A program made the translations under genes and the position numbers. From Sphingomonadaceae bacterium (lineage in GTDB: Bacteria > Pseudomonadota > Alphaproteobacteria > Sphingomonadales > Sphingomonadaceae), in the NCBI GenBank assembly GCA_002863155.1, contig PKED01000122.1:1-39185 (forward strand): 39,185 bases of DNA, written 5' to 3'. Numbering within the stretch: position 1 is the first letter of the stretch; every line of letters starts with the position of its first letter. This document shows, piece by piece, positions 1 through 8,048 of this stretch. Under the pieces are notes generated by a model. That model searched no databases, had not been told where the DNA came from, and saw only the letters and a list, made by a program, of their open reading frames with translations.

Positions 1-1
1 G

Positions 2-385
2 CCGCTGTCGATGCGGGTGCGCGAGATCGTGATCGACCGCACCTGCGCGCGGTGCGGCAATGAATATGAATGGGGCATCCATGTCGCGGGCTTTGCGCCG
101 CATATCGGCCTTACCGAAGCACAGGTGCGCGCGACCGTCCATGGCGCCGCCGACGATCCTGCGTGGACCGACCCGGCCGAAGCGGTGCTGATCGCGACCG
201 TCGATGCGCTGATCGACCGCAAAAAGCTCAACGACGCCGAATGGGCGGCGCTGAAGGCGCATTATGACGATGCCCAGTCGCTGGAGATCATCCAGCTCGT
301 CGGATTCTATCACAGTGTGTCGCTGATTTGCGGCGCGCTCGACCTGCCCCTCGAAGCCAATGCGGCCCGGTTCCCCGCCGCCTGA
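2..385 (+). CDS. Carboxymuconolactone decarboxylase-family protein, 5' end outside window
   Basis: The frame is open from base 2 and ends at TAA-free stop TGA at 383-385. The first ATG (11) lies inside conserved sequence, so the true start is probably upstream and this is the C-terminal two thirds or so of a protein of about 180 residues. The visible part contains RTCARCGNEYEWGIHV, the family's cysteine-containing redox/active-site region followed by E and H, typical of AhpD/CMD-like proteins that act as peroxidase partners or decarboxylases. It ends 13 bases before the thiolase ATG on the same strand, so the two are probably co-transcribed, which would fit an aromatic or fatty-acid catabolic operon. 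The exact substrate cannot be read from the sequence. Confidence 0.8.
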   Translation, partial: PLSMRVREIVIDRTCARCGNEYEWGIHVAGFAPHIGLTEAQVRATVHGAADDPAWTDPAEAVLIATVDALIDRKKLNDAEWAALKAHYDDAQSLEIIQLVGFYHSVSLICGALDLPLEANAARFPAA

Positions 386-398
386 AGGAGAATAAGCC

Positions 399-1577
399 AT
401 GCGTTCTGCCGTCATCGTTTCGACTGCCCGAACCCCGATCGGCCGCGCCTATCGCGGCGGGTTCAACAACTTGCCCTCGCCCACGCTGTCCAGCCACGCG
501 ATCAAGGCCGCCGTCGAACGCGCGAAGATCGACCCGGCCGAGGTCGCCGATGTCGTGTGGGGCGCCGCGCTCCAGCAGGGTGTGCAGGGCGGCAACATCG
601 CCCGCAACGCGCTGCTTCGTTCGGGCCTGCCGATCAGCGTGTCGGGCCAGTCGATCGACCGCCAGTGCGCCAGCGGCCTGATGGCGATCGCGACCGCCGC
701 CAAGCAGATCATCGTCGACAATATGGACGTGACGATCGGCGGCGGCTGCGAATCGATCTCGCTCGTCCAGACGCCTGAAATGCGGATCGGTGCCGACAAG
801 GAACTGCTCGCGATGCACCCTGACGTTTATATGTCGATGCTGCAGACCGCCGAAGTGGTCGCCGCGCGCTACAATATCAGCCGCGACGTCATGGACGAAT
901 ATTCGCTCCAGTCGCAGCAGCGGACCGCCGCCGCACAGGCAGCCGGCAAGTTCGACGACGAGATCGTGCCAGTCACCGCGACGATGGCGATGACCAACAA
1001 GGAAACCAAGGAAGTCAGTCATCACGAAGTGACGGTGACCAAGGACGAAGGCAATCGGCCGGAGACGACGCTTGCGGGCCTGAACGGCCTCCAGCCGGTG
1101 CTCGGCCCCGACAAGACGATCACGGCAGGCAATGCGAGCCAGCTGTCGGACGGCGCGTCGGCCAGCGTGCTGATGGAGGAAAAGCTTGCTGAAAAGCGCG
1201 GTCTGACCCCGCTTGGCCGCTATATCGGCATGGCCGCCGCGGGCACCAAGCCCGACGAGATGGGGATCGGCCCCGTCTATGCGATCCCCGCGCTGCTCGA
1301 ACGCTTCAACCTGAAGATGGACGACATCGGCCTGTGGGAGCTGAACGAAGCGTTCGCGGTGCAGGTGCTCTATTGCCGCGACAAGCTCGGGATCCCGAAC
1401 GAGCTGCTCAACGTCAACGGCGGCGCGATTTCGATCGGCCACCCTTATGGCATGTCGGGCGCGCGGATGACCGGCCACGCGCTGATCGAAGGCAAGCGGC
1501 GCGGCGCGAAATATGTCGTGATCACGATGTGCGTCGGCGGCGGCATGGGTGCGGCGGGGCTGTTCGAGGTTCTCTGA
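399..1577 (+). CDS. Acetyl-CoA C-acyltransferase (thiolase)
   Basis: A full-length 392-residue thiolase, the usual size of the family. It catalyses thiolytic cleavage or condensation of 3-ketoacyl-CoA. The nucleophilic cysteine is C90 in DRQCASG, the catalytic histidine is H348 in ISIGHPYG, and the second, acid/base cysteine is C378 in MCVGGGMG. All three signatures are intact, so an active enzyme is expected. The ATG at 399 is preceded by GAAGGAGAA, a good ribosome binding site. The sequence does not distinguish a degradative FadA-like role from a biosynthetic PhaA-like role. The nearby PHA depolymerase (3222) makes polyhydroxyalkanoate metabolism possible, but no phaC or phaB is in the window. 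Confidence 0.93.
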   Translation: MRSAVIVSTARTPIGRAYRGGFNNLPSPTLSSHAIKAAVERAKIDPAEVADVVWGAALQQGVQGGNIARNALLRSGLPISVSGQSIDRQCASGLMAIATAAKQIIVDNMDVTIGGGCESISLVQTPEMRIGADKELLAMHPDVYMSMLQTAEVVAARYNISRDVMDEYSLQSQQRTAAAQAAGKFDDEIVPVTATMAMTNKETKEVSHHEVTVTKDEGNRPETTLAGLNGLQPVLGPDKTITAGNASQLSDGASASVLMEEKLAEKRGLTPLGRYIGMAAAGTKPDEMGIGPVYAIPALLERFNLKMDDIGLWELNEAFAVQVLYCRDKLGIPNELLNVNGGAISIGHPYGMSGARMTGHALIEGKRRGAKYVVITMCVGGGMGAAGLFEVL

Positions 1578-1589
1578 GCTTCAAACGCA

Positions 1590-1625
1590 CCGGGGTGACG
1601 GACGGGCAGCACTCCGTCACCCCGG
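1590..1625. terminator. Hairpin between convergent thiolase and soxR
   Basis: CCGGGGTGACGGA (1590-1602) and TCCGTCACCCCGG (1613-1625) form a perfect 13-bp stem with a 10-base loop, lying between two convergent genes. The right arm overlaps the last codons and stop of soxR (stop at 1617-1619). There is no clear T-run on either side, so intrinsic termination is inferred from position and stem strength only. Confidence 0.6.
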
Positions 1626-2069
1626 CACATCCCCCAAAAGATATCGGGCCCCAGCCCCGCGCTTTCCGGCCCGGTCGCCGGGATTGTAGAGCGCGCAGCG
1701 TTCGAGCGACAAACAGCCGCAACCGATGCACCCGTCGAGCAGATCGCGGGTACGGGTAAGCGTCGCGATGCGATCATCGATCAGCACGCGGATGCCCGTA
1801 CTCATCCGCGTCCAATCTCTTGCGGTCGGCGTGCGGCCTTCGGGCAGTTTTCTCAGTTCGGCGCGGATCGCCTCGATCGAGAGCCCGAGTTGCTGCGCGA
1901 TCAGGATGAAGCTGAGCCGCCTGATATCCGACCGCAGGAAGCGCCGTTGCCCGCCATTGTTGCGACGCGGACTGAGCAGCCCGCGCGCCTCGTAGAAGCG
2001 GATCGCCGACACCGACACGCCGGCACGCGCCGCCAGATCGCCGATCGCCAACTCGTCGCTCGCCTTCAT
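1617..2069 (-). CDS. soxR: SoxR, redox-sensing MerR-family activator
   Basis: A 150-residue protein with an N-terminal MerR helix-turn-helix (residues about 8-45, LAARAGVSVSAIRFYEARGL) and a coiled dimer helix. Its C-terminal [2Fe-2S] site has C114, C117, C119 and C125 in the SoxR spacing C-x2-C-x-C-x5-C. This cluster is oxidised by redox-cycling compounds or nitric oxide and triggers promoter untwisting. The ATG at 2069 was chosen because it gives MKASDELAIG just before the HTH; the open frame extends to 2135 but would run through the sox box. The gene diverges from the VOC gene at 2165. In most non-enteric bacteria SoxR controls its neighbours and enzymes for redox-active molecules directly, without SoxS. 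Confidence 0.95.
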   Translation of the reverse strand: MKASDELAIGDLAARAGVSVSAIRFYEARGLLSPRRNNGGQRRFLRSDIRRLSFILIAQQLGLSIEAIRAELRKLPEGRTPTARDWTRMSTGIRVLIDDRIATLTRTRDLLDGCIGCGCLSLERCALYNPGDRAGKRGAGARYLLGDVPG

Positions 2070-2092
2070 CGCGCGCCCCTTCAACAAAAGGC

Positions 2093-2123
2093 TTGACCTC
2101 AACTTAGGTTGAGGTTGCACAAG
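2093..2123 (+). promoter_or_regulatory. Sox box and SoxR-type promoter for the VOC gene
   Basis: CCTCAACTTAGGTTGAGG (2097-2114) is an 18-bp dyad that closely matches the E. coli soxS site CCTCAAGTTAACTTGAGG; one more base pairs on each side. TTGACC (2093-2098) is a good -35 overlapping the left arm. Nineteen bases further on is CACAAG (2118-2123), a weak -10. A 19-bp spacer containing the operator is the hallmark of MerR-family activated promoters. The reverse direction has poorer -35/-10 matches, so the promoter most likely fires toward 2165 and may also repress soxR. Confidence 0.85.
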
Positions 2124-2164
2124 CCGTGACGTCAAGCCGAATCAACGGCCAGGGAGCACCCGAC

Positions 2165-2545
2165 ATGACGTCTGCCTTTATCGAGCATATCAACCTGACC
2201 GTGAGCGACCCGGAGCGATCGGCGGCGATGGTCGAACGCCTGTTCGGCTGGCGCGAGCGCTGGCGTGGCGCGTCGCGCGATGGCGGGCTGTCGATCCATG
2301 TCGGCAGCGCGACCGGCTATCTCGCTTTCTACACCGGACCCGACGGCATGCACCGCGACGTCCGCTATCCGAAGGGAGAGCCCTTCAACCATGTCGGCGT
2401 CCAGGTCGACGATCTGGACGCCGTCGAGGCGCAGGTGCGCGCGTTGGGCCTCCTGCCGTTCGGCCATGACGATTACGATCCCGGTCGGCGCTTCTATTTC
2501 CTCGACCATGACGGCATCGAGTTCGAAATCGTCGCCTACGGATGA
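2165..2545 (+). CDS. VOC (glyoxalase/bleomycin resistance fold) protein
   Basis: A 126-residue single vicinal-oxygen-chelate module. It contains the paired beta-alpha-beta-beta-beta halves, with an early metal-ligand candidate histidine in IEHINLTVSD, a second histidine in FNHVGVQVDD, and a C-terminal acid in DHDGIEFEIVAYG. Such proteins are glutathione- or metal-dependent lyases, dioxygenases or drug-binding resistance proteins; the substrate is not deducible. The ATG at 2165 follows AGGGAG at a workable distance. The gene sits directly downstream of the sox box, so it is a predicted SoxR target, which suggests a role in detoxifying redox-active or electrophilic compounds. Confidence 0.85.
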   Translation: MTSAFIEHINLTVSDPERSAAMVERLFGWRERWRGASRDGGLSIHVGSATGYLAFYTGPDGMHRDVRYPKGEPFNHVGVQVDDLDAVEAQVRALGLLPFGHDDYDPGRRFYFLDHDGIEFEIVAYG

Positions 2546-2622
2546 CGGCCGGATCACCGCCGTCGCTGCAACCTTCAGGCGACCACGCCGTTGATCGGTT
2601 TCACCGCAATGGAGACGGAAAA

Positions 2623-3102
2623 ATGGCCGACGACCGCAACATGCTCGCTGATCTGTTCAAGGGGCTGCGCACCAGCCCGTTCGTGATGATCGGGCTCGAC
2701 GACACGCCCGATCACAGCCAGCCGATGACCGCCCAGCTGCCCGAAGACGACGACGGCGCCCGCCATGCGGTCTGGTTCTTCATGGGCAGCGACAACAAGC
2801 TCGCGATCGGCGGCGACGCGATGGCGCAATATGTCGGCAAGGGTCATCAGCTGTTCGCCTGCCTGCATGGCAGGCTGTCCGCCGACAATGATCCCGCAAT
2901 GATCGATGCCCTGTGGTCCAACCAGGTCGCAGCCTGGTTTCCGGAAGGCAAGAGCGACCCGAACCTGTTGCTGATGCGCTATGACCTGAACAGCGCCGAA
3001 ATTTGGGAAGCCGATATCTCGCTCAGCGGCCGGTTCAAGATGCTGTTCGGCGGCAAGATCGATCCGCAGGAAGCCGGCAGTCACGCTGAACTGGCGCTGT
3101 AA
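2623..3102 (+). CDS. Pyridoxamine 5'-phosphate oxidase-like general stress protein
   Basis: A 159-residue protein with the split-barrel FMN-binding fold of the general stress protein 26 family (MIGLDD, HAVWFFMGSDNKLA, AWFPEGKSDPNLLLMRYDL, SAEIWE). Family members bind flavin or deazaflavin and are linked to stress protection, but few have known substrates. The ATG at 2623 follows GGAGACGGAAAA. It lies 77 bases after the VOC gene on the same strand with no obvious terminator between them, so it is probably the second gene of the SoxR-controlled transcript. Confidence 0.83.
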   Translation: MADDRNMLADLFKGLRTSPFVMIGLDDTPDHSQPMTAQLPEDDDGARHAVWFFMGSDNKLAIGGDAMAQYVGKGHQLFACLHGRLSADNDPAMIDALWSNQVAAWFPEGKSDPNLLLMRYDLNSAEIWEADISLSGRFKMLFGGKIDPQEAGSHAELAL

Positions 3103-3125
3103 TCTCGGTCGGCTCGGCCGGCATG

Positions 3126-3180
3126 CGTCGTTGCGGGTCCAGCGAAGTTCCTGGATTGCTTCGCTGCGCTCGCAATGACG
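3126..3180. repeat. Degenerate inverted repeat, intergenic palindromic family
   Basis: CGTCGTTGCGGGTCCAGCGAA on the left is imperfectly complementary to TTCGCTGCGCTCGCAATGACG on the right (16 of 21 positions). This resembles the abundant alphaproteobacterial intergenic repeat with the core GCTTCGCTGCGCTCGCAATGACG. It lies between the convergent stress-protein and phaZ genes and may also help end transcription. Confidence 0.55.
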
Positions 3181-3221
3181 AGCCGGCGCCTAGATGGAGC
3201 GCGCGGACATGAGTGGAGGGA

Positions 3222-4439
3222 TCATCCGTTGGCGGTGATCCACTCCTCGACCACCGGGGCGATCTTGGTCCGCCACTTGCTGCCGTTGAAGATGCCGTAA
3301 TGGCCGGCGCCCTCGGCCATCAAATACCGCTTCTTGGCGGCCGGCAGATTGTTCGCCAGCGTGAGCGCCGCCTTGGTCTGGCCCAGGCCCGAAATATCGT
3401 CGCGCTCACCCTCGATCGCCAGCAGCGCGACGTCGGTGATCGCACCCGGATCGACCGGGCGACCGCGATGCGTGTAGGTGCCGTTGGCGATCGCGTGCCG
3501 CTGAAACACCACGTCAATCGTCTGCAGGTAGAATTCGGCGGTCATGTCGCAAACCGATCGATATTCCTCGTAGAAATCCTTGGTCGCGTCCGCGCTTTCG
3601 TCGTCGCCCTGGACGAGATGCTTGAACATCTCCCAATGCGAAATCATGTGATTGCCGAGGTTCATCGTCATGAACCCGGCAAGCTGTAGGAAGCCCGGAT
3701 AAACCTTCCGGCCCGCGCCCGGATAGGTCATCGGCACCGTCGCGATGACATTTTGTTCGAACCAGGCATGCGGGCGCTGGGTCGCAAGCGTGTTGACGGC
3801 GGTCGGCGCTTCGCGCGTATCGATCGGCCCGCCCATCATCGTTAGCGTTTTGGGGCGGCAGGGATGCTTGTCGGCGCTCATCAGGCAGGCTGCGGCGTAG
3901 CACGGGACAGACGGCTGGCAGACCGCCAGCATGTGCGCGCCCGGCCCGATATGCTCAAGATACTCGACGAGATAATCGATATAATCGTCGAGATTGAAGC
4001 TGCCATCGGCAAGTGGCACCAGCTTCGCGTCGCGCCAGTCGGTGATATAGACGTCGGCGAACGGCAGCATCCGCTCGACCGTGCCGCGCAGCAGCGTCGC
4101 ATAATGGCCGGACATCGGCGCGACGATTAGCAGTTTCGGTCCGCCCTCCACCCCGTCGCGGGCGAAGCGCTTGAGCTGGCCGAACGGACGACGCAGAACG
4201 ATCTGCTCTGAAACGATCACCGGACGACCGTCGATCACCGTCGACACGAGCCCGAAATCGGGCTTGCCGCGCGGGGCGGAGGCATGGGCGAAAACCTCCA
4301 GCGCTGATCCCAGGATCGGGCCGCCGCCGAAATAGGCGAAGGGATTGGCCGGATTCTGCAGCACGCCCGCCCCGAAATTGGCCATGGCACTGGCCCCGGC
4401 GAACATCGACTTCTGCAATTCATACGCGTCGTACAGCAT
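3222..4439 (-). CDS. phaZ: Intracellular polyhydroxyalkanoate depolymerase
   Basis: A 405-residue protein of the size of Ralstonia-type intracellular PhaZ. The nucleophile elbow is AVCQPSVP with C174, the cysteine used instead of serine in this family's lipase-box-like motif. Candidate acid and base are in AIEGERDDISG and EGAGHYGIF near the C-terminus. The enzyme depolymerises amorphous storage PHA granules in the cytoplasm, releasing hydroxyacids. No signal peptide is present. The ATG at 4439 (MLYDAYELQ) was preferred over the TTG one codon upstream. The phaC synthase and phasin genes usually associated with PHA metabolism are not in the window. Confidence 0.92.
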   Translation of the reverse strand: MLYDAYELQKSMFAGASAMANFGAGVLQNPANPFAYFGGGPILGSALEVFAHASAPRGKPDFGLVSTVIDGRPVIVSEQIVLRRPFGQLKRFARDGVEGGPKLLIVAPMSGHYATLLRGTVERMLPFADVYITDWRDAKLVPLADGSFNLDDYIDYLVEYLEHIGPGAHMLAVCQPSVPCYAAACLMSADKHPCRPKTLTMMGGPIDTREAPTAVNTLATQRPHAWFEQNVIATVPMTYPGAGRKVYPGFLQLAGFMTMNLGNHMISHWEMFKHLVQGDDESADATKDFYEEYRSVCDMTAEFYLQTIDVVFQRHAIANGTYTHRGRPVDPGAITDVALLAIEGERDDISGLGQTKAALTLANNLPAAKKRYLMAEGAGHYGIFNGSKWRTKIAPVVEEWITANG

Positions 4440-4597
4440 CAAAACCCCCGTTGCCCGACCGGCTATGCCGCTATCAGATTATTGCGGCATAGCACCATAT
4501 GATGGCGGAGCAATGAACATCGCATGTCCCGGCTGCACCAGTCGGCTTCCGGGATAGCCGTTGAGGGGCGCAAGGCTGGCTGCTAGGGCAGAGCGTC

Positions 4598-6373
4598 ATG
4601 GCCGAAGAAAATCCCGCGCCCGCACCGCAGCGGCGCCTCGCAAGTCTCCGCATCGTCTGGAAACAGGTGCTGCGCTATCCGGGGGCGCTGGCGATGTCGG
4701 GCCTTGCGCTGACGGTCACGTCGGCAGCGACGATCGCGATCCCCTATGGCTTCAAACGGGTGATCGATCGCGGTTTCGGCACGGGCGGGGCAGAGGCGGT
4801 CGCGTCCTCTTTCCACTATTTGCTCATGATCGTCGTCGTGCTGGCGATCGGCACGGCGCTGCGATTCTATTTCGTGTCGTGGCTCGGCGAGCGGGTCGTG
4901 GCCGACATCCGGACCAAGCTGCACCACCATCTGATGACGATGGCGCCGCGCTTCTTCGAGGAAAATCGCCCCTCGGAAATCGCCAGCCGCCTGACGAGCG
5001 ATACCGCGCTGATCGAACAGGTGGTCGGCACGACGGTGTCGGTCGCGCTGCGCAACGCCTTCACCGGCATCGGCGGCATGATCTATCTGTTCGCGATCTC
5101 GCCCAAGCTGGCCGGGCTGCTGGTGCTCGGCATTCCGGTGATGATCCTGCCGATCGTGCTGCTGGGCCGCCATGTCCGCAACGTATCGCGCACGTCGCAG
5201 GACCGGGTCGCCGATGTCGGATCGATGGCGGTCGAAACGCTGTCGGCGATGAAGATCGTCCAGGCGTTCGGCCAGGAACGCCGCGAGGCTTCGCGTTTCA
5301 CCGCGGCTGTCGACGCGACCTTCACGGCGGCCAAGCGGCGCATCCTGCTCCGCGCGATCATGACCGCGATCGTCATCGCGCTGATCTTCGGGTCGATCAC
5401 GCTGGTGCTGTGGGAAGGTGCGGTCGACGTCTCCGCGGGGCGGATCAGCGGCGGGTCGATCGCCGCGTTCGTGCTGACCGGCGGCATTGTCGCCGGCGCG
5501 TTCGGCGCGCTGACCGAAGTCTATGGCGACCTGCTGCGTGGCGCAGGCGCCGCAAGCCGGATCAACGAGTTGTTGCAGGAAATACCCGATATCCGCGCGC
5601 CGGCGACGCCGGTCGCGCTGCCGCAGCCGGCGCAAGGCGCCGTCCGGTTCGACCATGTCACCTTCCGCTATCCGACCCGCCCCGACGTGTCGGCGCTCAA
5701 CGATTTCTCGCTGGAAGTCGCGCCGGGCGACACCGTCGCCGTGGTCGGGCCATCGGGCGCGGGCAAGTCGACCCTGTTCCAGCTGATCCAGCGCTTCTAC
5801 GATCCGAGCGAAGGAACGGTGTCGATCGACGGCATCGCGCTGCCGAGCGCCGACCCCGCCGAAATCCGCCGCCGTATCGCGATGGTGCCGCAGGAAACGG
5901 TGATCTTCGGTGCATCGGCGCGCGACAATCTGCGCTACGGCGATTGGGACGCGAGCGACGAGGCGCTCTGGGCGGCGGCCGAAGCGGCCAACGCTGCCGA
6001 GTTCCTTAGGAAGCTGCCCGAGGGGCTCGACACGTTCCTGGGCGAGGGCGGCGCGCGGCTGTCGGGCGGCCAGCGCCAGCGGATCGCGATCGCGCGTGCG
6101 CTGCTGCGCGATGCGCCGCTGCTGCTGCTCGACGAAGCGACCAGCGCACTCGATGCCGAAAGCGAGCGGCTGGTGCAGGAAGCGCTCGAGCGGCTGATGT
6201 CAGCCCGTACCACGATCGTGATCGCCCACCGGCTCGCGACCGTCCGCGCGGCACGGCGGATCATCGTGATGGATGAAGGACGCATCGTCGAAAGCGGCAC
6301 GCACGGCGCGCTGATCGGCGAAGGCGGGCTCTATGCGCGATTGGCAAGCCTCCAGTTCAGCGAGGCGGCGTAA
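4598..6373 (+). CDS. MsbA-like ABC transporter, fused permease and ATPase
   Basis: A 591-residue half-transporter. The N-terminal six-helix exporter domain (residues about 25-320) is followed by an ATPase domain with Walker A GPSGAGKST (about 384), Q-loop PQETVIFG, signature LSGGQRQRIAIARAL (about 487), Walker B LLLLDEATSALD (about 507) and the H-loop histidine in IAHRLAT. It acts as a homodimer in the inner membrane and exports a lipid, drug or other hydrophobic substrate. This subgroup, common in alphaproteobacteria, is of unknown substrate; it may or may not be the lipid-A flippase MsbA. Confidence 0.93.
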   Translation: MAEENPAPAPQRRLASLRIVWKQVLRYPGALAMSGLALTVTSAATIAIPYGFKRVIDRGFGTGGAEAVASSFHYLLMIVVVLAIGTALRFYFVSWLGERVVADIRTKLHHHLMTMAPRFFEENRPSEIASRLTSDTALIEQVVGTTVSVALRNAFTGIGGMIYLFAISPKLAGLLVLGIPVMILPIVLLGRHVRNVSRTSQDRVADVGSMAVETLSAMKIVQAFGQERREASRFTAAVDATFTAAKRRILLRAIMTAIVIALIFGSITLVLWEGAVDVSAGRISGGSIAAFVLTGGIVAGAFGALTEVYGDLLRGAGAASRINELLQEIPDIRAPATPVALPQPAQGAVRFDHVTFRYPTRPDVSALNDFSLEVAPGDTVAVVGPSGAGKSTLFQLIQRFYDPSEGTVSIDGIALPSADPAEIRRRIAMVPQETVIFGASARDNLRYGDWDASDEALWAAAEAANAAEFLRKLPEGLDTFLGEGGARLSGGQRQRIAIARALLRDAPLLLLDEATSALDAESERLVQEALERLMSARTTIVIAHRLATVRAARRIIVMDEGRIVESGTHGALIGEGGLYARLASLQFSEAA

Positions 6374-6421
6374 CGGACAAGACGTCGTCCGATCGGTAAA
6401 CGACTTGACAGGGGAACAGCG

Positions 6422-7579
6422 ATGGCACGCGAATTCGACATCATCGTCTACGGCGCAACCGGCTTTACCGGCCGCCTTGTCGCCGAATATCTGGTGGCGT
6501 CGGGTGCGCAGCGCTGGGCGATGGCGGGGCGATCGCTCACCAAGCTGCAGGAAGTCCGCGACCTGATCGGCGCACCGGTCGACACCCCGCTTGTCACCGC
6601 CAATGCCGATGATCCGGCCAGCCTTCGCGCAATGTGCGAACGTGCGACGGTGGTGCTGACGACGGTCGGCCCGTACCAGCTGTACGGCAGCGACCTGGTT
6701 GCGGCCTGCGCCGACAGCGGCACCGCCTATGTCGATCTGTGCGGCGAGCCGGCCTGGATGCGCGAGATGATCGACAAGCATCACGCCCGCGCACAGCAAA
6801 CCGGTGCGCGGATCGTGTTCAGCTGCGGCTTCGACTCGATCCCCTTCGATTTGGGCGTGCTGACGCTGCAGGAAGCGGCGATCGAGCGTTTCGGTCGCCC
6901 CTGCCCGCGCGTGAAGGGCCGCGTGCGGGTGATGAAGGGCGGCTTTTCGGGCGGCACGGCGGCCAGCCTGAAGGCGACGCTGGCGGCCGCCGCGCGCAAC
7001 CCGTCGATCATCGCGCTGCTCACCAATCCCTTCGCGCTGACGCCGGGCTTCAGCGGGCCGGGCCAGCCCAGCGGCATGCTGCCTGAATATGACCGGACGA
7101 TAGAGGCATGGACCGCTCCCTTCATCATGGCGCCGATCAACACCAAGAATGTCCATCGCACCAATTTCCTGCTCGGGCAGCGGTTCGGCGCCGATTTCGT
7201 CTACGACGAAATGATGGTCGCGGGGCTGGGTGAGATGGGCAAGGCCGCGGCCGAGGCGATCGCCAAGATGAATCCGCTCGCCGGGGACAAGGGCCCGAAA
7301 CCCGGCGAAGGCCCGTCGAAGGAAGAGCGCGACAGCGGCCATTACGACATATTGTTCGTCGGCGAGATGGGCGGCGGTGAGCGGATCGACGCGGTGGTCA
7401 CGGGTGACAAGGACCCCGGCTATGGATCGACCAGCAAGATGATCGCCGAAGCGGCGCTCTGTCTGGTCGAGGATGTGCCGGACGCCAAAGGGGGCATCTG
7501 GACCCCCGGCGCGATCATGGGCGGCCCATTGCGCAAGCGACTGGTCGAGCGCGCAGGGCTGACATTCACTGCGGGGTAG
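6422..7579 (+). CDS. Saccharopine dehydrogenase-like / trans-acting enoyl reductase family protein
   Basis: A 385-residue protein with an N-terminal NAD(P)-binding Rossmann motif YGATGFTGRLVAEYL (residues 9-23) and the family motifs TTVGPYQLYG, YVDLCGEP and SCGFDSIPFDLG. These match the saccharopine dehydrogenase/SCCPDH and mycobacterial trans-acting enoyl reductase (Rv2449c) group, whose members reduce lipid intermediates. It is too short and lacks the catalytic domain expected for true lysine-pathway saccharopine dehydrogenase. The ATG follows ACAGGGGAACAGCG. It lies 48 bases after the ABC exporter on the same strand, so the two may form a lipid-processing and export pair; that link is inference. 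Confidence 0.82.
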   Translation: MAREFDIIVYGATGFTGRLVAEYLVASGAQRWAMAGRSLTKLQEVRDLIGAPVDTPLVTANADDPASLRAMCERATVVLTTVGPYQLYGSDLVAACADSGTAYVDLCGEPAWMREMIDKHHARAQQTGARIVFSCGFDSIPFDLGVLTLQEAAIERFGRPCPRVKGRVRVMKGGFSGGTAASLKATLAAAARNPSIIALLTNPFALTPGFSGPGQPSGMLPEYDRTIEAWTAPFIMAPINTKNVHRTNFLLGQRFGADFVYDEMMVAGLGEMGKAAAEAIAKMNPLAGDKGPKPGEGPSKEERDSGHYDILFVGEMGGGERIDAVVTGDKDPGYGSTSKMIAEAALCLVEDVPDAKGGIWTPGAIMGGPLRKRLVERAGLTFTAG

Positions 7580-7580
7580 G

Positions 7581-7596
7581 CGCACAGCCGTGCGCT
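7581..7596. terminator. Short hairpin between convergent genes
   Basis: GCGCAC-AGCC-GTGCGC is a perfect 6-bp stem in the 26-base gap between the convergent genes ending at 7579 and 7606. It is short and has no T-run, so this is a weak terminator candidate. Confidence 0.35.
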
Positions 7597-7605
7597 CGGG
7601 ACTGG

Positions 7606-7962
7606 CTACGACTTCTTCTTTTTCTTGCCGCCGAGCACGAATTTGAAGTTGAGCATCATCCGCTTGCTGACAAAGCCGGAGCCGAGGTCCTTTTGTTCGG
7701 CCGCGATTTCCGCCGTCGCGCCGTCGCCGAGCGTGGTCGCTGCGCGAAGCGGCTTTTCCTGGTAGCGGTCGGGGAGCGGCTTAAGTCGGTAGCGCTCATC
7801 GGCGCTCCGCGATCCGCACACGGTGACTTCGTCGGCGGTGTCGCCAGGCCGGCACGGTTTGCGAAACGGGGAAAGCGTCGGCGACGGCTTCGATGGCAAA
7901 ACCGCCCCCGATACGGGCGCCGAAGCCGTTTCCTGGAGCGCGAAGAGCAGCACCTCCAGCAT
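7606..7962 (-). CDS. Small probable secreted protein, function unknown
   Basis: A 118-residue protein that starts with a short hydrophobic leader (MLEVLLFALQETASA) resembling a weak signal peptide. A proline-rich segment follows, then a CRPGDTADEVTVCGSR motif with two cysteines. Proteins with a C...DE.VVCG.R...RYRLKPLP pattern recur in sphingomonads without known function. The C-terminus is a run of lysines (GGKKKKKS). It is 86 bases downstream of rnr on the same strand. The reading frame is supported by this motif and by position, not by a characterised homologue. Confidence 0.65.
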   Translation of the reverse strand: MLEVLLFALQETASAPVSGAVLPSKPSPTLSPFRKPCRPGDTADEVTVCGSRSADERYRLKPLPDRYQEKPLRAATTLGDGATAEIAAEQKDLGSGFVSKRMMLNFKFVLGGKKKKKS

Positions 7963-8048
7963 CGATCGACACTCCCCGTCAGACGAAGTCGTTGGATCGC
8001 AGAGGATTACGGCAAGCTTGCGGCGCGCGACGGCGCAGCTGTGCCTCG

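Noticed and set aside
288..1478. Long reverse-strand open frames opposite thiolase, ABC exporter, rnr, gcvPA/gcvPB and cpaC
   Set aside because: They are Arg/His/Asp-rich antisense shadows typical of high-GC DNA and show no protein-family motifs, while the opposite strand encodes clear families.
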